A program made the translations under genes and the position numbers. A DNA stretch of 64,000 nucleotides from Warburgia ugandensis. Its lineage: Eukaryota; Streptophyta; Magnoliopsida; Canellales; Canellaceae. Positions within the stretch are counted from its first letter, which is position 1, and each line of letters starts with the position of its first letter. The notes beneath the pieces were generated by a model that saw only the letters and a list, made by a program, of their open reading frames with translations, did not search any database and had not been told where the DNA came from. Where the stretch lies: the NCBI GenBank assembly GCA_035236585.1, contig CP141128.1:52255257-52319256 (forward strand). Reading direction: 5' to 3'. Positions 60,998 through 64,000 of this stretch are shown here, piece by piece.

Positions 60998-62467
60998 GTA
61001 GAAATGAGATTTCTATGTTTTACCTTGTACTTTTGAAAAAATTTGATAAATCCTTTATAAAGATGAGAAACTAAATTTTCTAAATATCTAGCTAACTTTT
61101 GGACTTTAACTTATTAATAGGGTTGTATACAATTATTTCACTATTTTTTTCTTTTTTTAAAATATCTCATGAAAAATTAAACTGGAAATATTAATTGCAG
61201 AAAATAGCTATATGTAGTTTAAGTTGAAGAGGAAAATATAACTTAGAAATCCTGAAGAAGATCTATGGAGACTTATAACCGAATTGAGTTTTGAGCCATT
61301 TTTCCTTTTCTTAAAGTTATACATAAATTCAAAATTTTCTTCAGTGGACATTATTTCTTAGTTGGTCTCATTATTCTTCATCTTGGTCAACTATTAAGAA
61401 ATCACAAAAGACTATGCCATATATCTCTTATGTTTTTTTATTATTCTTAAGTCATATGAAACCTAGAAAATGATAGGGGCCATCTTTGGTTAAATCAAGA
61501 CCCTTTAGCCTTCCTTATATTATTTTAGCTAGTTAGCCCATTGAGCCTTTCAAATATTAGCCTTTTCCCTTTTAGCCAAACAACCTCTGCCTAAATTAAA
61601 CCCATAATATATATCCATTACCCATTTGTTTTTTAAATATTTGAGAGGATTGAAGAACATATTGAGAAAATGTATGGAAAATACAATTCAAGTGATGAAT
61701 CAAAAAGGGTGAAAAAGGAGAAAAATTCAAAGAGGCTATATATATAAAGTCAATTAAAAGAAAAGAGAAAAGATAGCCAATGAAAAAGAAGAATGTTCAC
61801 TCTTGTAAGGAAAAATGGAAAAGTTGTGAATACATTGATAGAAGACCTTCATATTTTTTCTAGACAATCTTTGTTTACCTTTATATCCATTCTTTTGATA
61901 ATTGTTACCTAAGCCCACATTTCATCCTAATAGAAGTCCTAACTTGATCTTTTGAGTAGTCTAGCTTCGAAATGGTTATGAAGGAATAAGAACTTTGGCA
62001 GAGTGTAACATTCTTAGTAGTTGATATGCTTTAATGAGACCATTATCATTCTTTCCAAGTTATCATTATTCTAGATAAAATATGCGAGACATTTGGATTT
62101 ATTGAACAATATCCTACTCACATATTAATGAGAGAAGTACACCTTTCTAAATGGCTTCTTTTTTAATGTCAAGTATATCTTTTGAGAATTAAAGTCAAAG
62201 CATGCATTTGAATGGTAATTTAGGTTATGTTTGACTTGAAGAATATAATTATACATCAGCTATAGCACACACTCATCTTTCAAGGTTTCATGAAGTAATG
62301 GATATCTTTAGCATAAGGATAGGATTTTGAACCTTTTTGTTCATCTCTATTAGCAAGCTAAAGTTAGGAATTTGGATGAGCTGAATAAAAGAAAATTTTC
62401 TCAAATAAATAAAGAAATTTCATAAAATTTTTGAAAATTTGGTGGGTATATTCATTGCAAACCCTCA

Positions 62468-62630
62468 TGAGGCCTAACTCGTTCACTAAGGGTAACTTAA
62501 GGGTTTAAGGGCATCTTGCATGTGCTAAATGCAATCGTGAGTACCAATGAAAGTGGGACTTTGTACAAGTTTTGGAAAAATAATTTTTTGCATATTTTTC
62601 TTGGAACTAGAAAAATAGTGGTTGGGGGTG
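62468..62630 (+). other. Conserved 3' inner segment and polypurine tract of family A
   Basis: 'aaaccctcatgaggcctaac', 'gggtaacttaagggtttaag' and 'gcatgtgctaaatgcaat' are shared with family B (41037-41120) and, on the minus strand, with A2 (16690-16800) and A1 (5850-5899). The stretch ends in GTGGTTGGGGGTG directly before the LTR. Confidence 0.65.
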
Positions 62631-62710
62631 TGATGAGTGTCTAATTTTGTACAAAAATCACCCAATTAGTTACCCACGTGTTACAACTTATAGTGGTAAA
62701 TTAGAGTTTT

Positions 62711-64000
62711 TGTGACGATCCGGATTTTATATGATGCAAATTTCATAAAAGGGAGAGCGCTCTTGCTTTAGAAATATGAAATGCATGAAAATATTTTGTT
62801 ATGAAAAACAATCTTTTGTATAAAACCCCGAGTGTCAAAACACATTTTCAAATCATATAGCCATGATATAGTATACACTATACTCAGTAGGAGTCTATTG
62901 CTACTAGTTTTACAATGCATGCTATGTTTTAAAATCATATGTCCTTTAAAATATGGGCATGTTTGATCACTCATGTTCAAAATCCATTGTCAAAATAGAA
63001 TACTGACGACTTAAAGAATCACATAATCCAAGTCGAAAGTAACATAGATATCATAAACATAATGATATGCATAAGATGCTCTGCTGAATTCAACTCATGG
63101 ATCTATGGTATGGTCAACCATCCTCATGTCATGCCATATGCAATGCAAGTAAATCCTCAAAAACATAGGGCCCGCTATGCCCACGACCTCATCGCCGTGT
63201 GGTCCTCGGGTACCTGGGGACACTCGGTCATAGCCTCCACGGGGCATATGACACTTTGACCCAATGCCGTGACACCAGTGGTAGTCCTCTGTACCACATG
63301 CAGTCGAAGCAAGGACATGCCTTTTTGGCATGGTACCCTTTTCACCTAATAGTGGTAGAGGCTGGGAGGCCACCCTACACCTCTCGGCATAGCGTCCATG
63401 AGCTTACTAGCCCAAATCATATACGATCAAGTAAGCAAAAACCTCTTTTTCAAAACTTGTCCTCTTTGGGTCTCTCACAACTGCCTGGCCCTCACAACTG
63501 CCTACCCAGCATCTTTTGGGCACTCCGGCATCTTTTGGTAACCCTCAAGGATATGTAATTTTTCAAGACTCAATAATCACAAATCATGCAATTTATGCAA
63601 TCGTTTGCAAAACATGTCTATGCATACTGTATTTGTCATATGCATGCTAAATTCATTTATGAAATCAATTCATGCTAAACAAGTCATGTAACTTAAAACT
63701 TAGAATATGCATTCTCAAAGCAATCATGGGTCCTTTTTAAAAGTCTAGTAGCGATAGAGCACCTACTTCAAAACATCATGGGTTCTTTTAAAAAGTCTAG
63801 TAGCGATAGAGCACCTACATCAAAACATCATGGGTTCTTTTAAAAAGTCTAGTAGCGATAGAACACCTACTTCAAAACATCATGGGTTCTTTTAAAAAGT
63901 CTAGTAGCGATAGAACACCTACTTCAAAACATCATGGGTTCTTTTAAAAAGTCTAGTAGCGATAGAACACCTACTTCAAAACATCATGGGTTCTTTTAAA
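62711..64000 (-). mobile_element. Chromovirus-type LTR, copy C3 (runs off the window)
   Basis: Begins on the plus strand with TGTGACGATCCGGATTTTAT (the LTR 3' end, minus-strand sense) and follows C1 (from 38162) closely, including the block 'gaggccaccc...cctct.agcata' near 63360. It is inserted in the family A 3' LTR after 'gtttt' (62706-62710, probable target). A 52-bp tandem repeat fills 63720-64000. Whether this is a solo LTR or a full element cannot be told from the window. Confidence 0.75.
63720..64000. repeat. 52-bp minisatellite inside LTR C3
   Basis: 'agtctagtagcgatag' recurs at 63742, 63794, 63846, 63898 and 63950, exactly 52 bp apart, with almost identical units; the array continues past the window edge. 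The related LTR C1 has a single unit at about 39478-39530. Confidence 0.95.

Larger units (their letters stand above)
55963..64000 (+). mobile_element. Family A LTR retrotransposon, plus-strand copy A3 (right end outside or interrupted)
   Basis: 5' LTR 55963-57990, primer site 57997-58014, leader, coding remnant 59160-60841, post-coding box 60961-60997, conserved 3' region, polypurine tract GTGGTTGGGGGTG (62618-62630) and the first 80 bp of the 3' LTR (62631-62710). The LTR is then split by a chromovirus LTR. The inner region is 4.64 kb. It lacks pol enzymes, so it is non-autonomous. It is inserted in copy 2 of the 2.1-kb duplication. Confidence 0.8.

Noticed and set aside
63720..64000. Regularly spaced repeats resembling a CRISPR array
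   Set aside because: Units are head-to-tail without unique spacers and lie in a plant LTR; it is a minisatellite.

Overview
This window looks like nuclear DNA from a large, repeat-rich flowering plant genome. It is AT-rich, and I found no host gene, tRNA or rRNA gene that I could defend. Almost every base that can be assigned belongs to a nest of decayed transposable elements typical of plants: Athila-like and gag-only Ty3/gypsy LTR retrotransposons with a tRNA-Asp-type primer site, chromovirus (Tekay/Del-like) LTRs, RTE-clade LINEs with GAT-type tails, and a CACTA (En/Spm) DNA transposon. Stops and frameshifts run through all of their genes, so no element here looks able to move by itself. 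The species cannot be named from this sequence.

Layout. 1-2592 is the inner part and LTR start of an Athila-like element on the minus strand, with a reverse-transcriptase stub. 2593-5777 is an LTR of a second family, here called A, carrying a 1.1-kb piece of another element's gag. 5778-5899 is the start of that A element's inner region. 5900-~13654 is a CACTA element (TNP2 transposase remnant, ~200-bp tandem repeats, a second intron-containing transposase gene) that has lost its right end. ~13655-16529 is the 3' end of a chromovirus (integrase/chromodomain plus LTR). 16538-27103 is a nearly complete family A element on the minus strand, interrupted by an RTE LINE at 17804-21110. 27747-43075 is a family B gag-protease element on the plus strand, holding an RTE LINE in its 5' LTR (29060-32641) and a chromovirus solo LTR in its 3' inner region (38162-40786). 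43966-47296 is a third RTE copy, minus strand, with an 11-bp target duplication. 47308-55962 is an older LTR-like unit (here D) split by a second solo LTR (48351-51034) and followed by a ~2.1-kb divergent tandem duplication. 55963-64000 is another family A element on the plus strand, whose 3' LTR is split by a third chromovirus LTR that carries a 52-bp minisatellite and runs off the window.

How the parts relate. Families A and B and the Athila-like copy share a leader, a primer site, a GGGGACAATGTT-type box just after the coding part and a conserved 3' inner region, but differ in coding capacity. B keeps gag and a dead protease. The Athila-like copy keeps only a fragment of reverse transcriptase. 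A encodes a poorly characterised protein conserved between two copies. A and B therefore look like non-autonomous elements that would have depended on Athila-type enzymes in trans. Family A's protein, the shared leader with a possible splice donor, and the modular repeats at the 5' end of the RTE elements are the least ordinary parts. Family names A, B and D are labels used only in this report.
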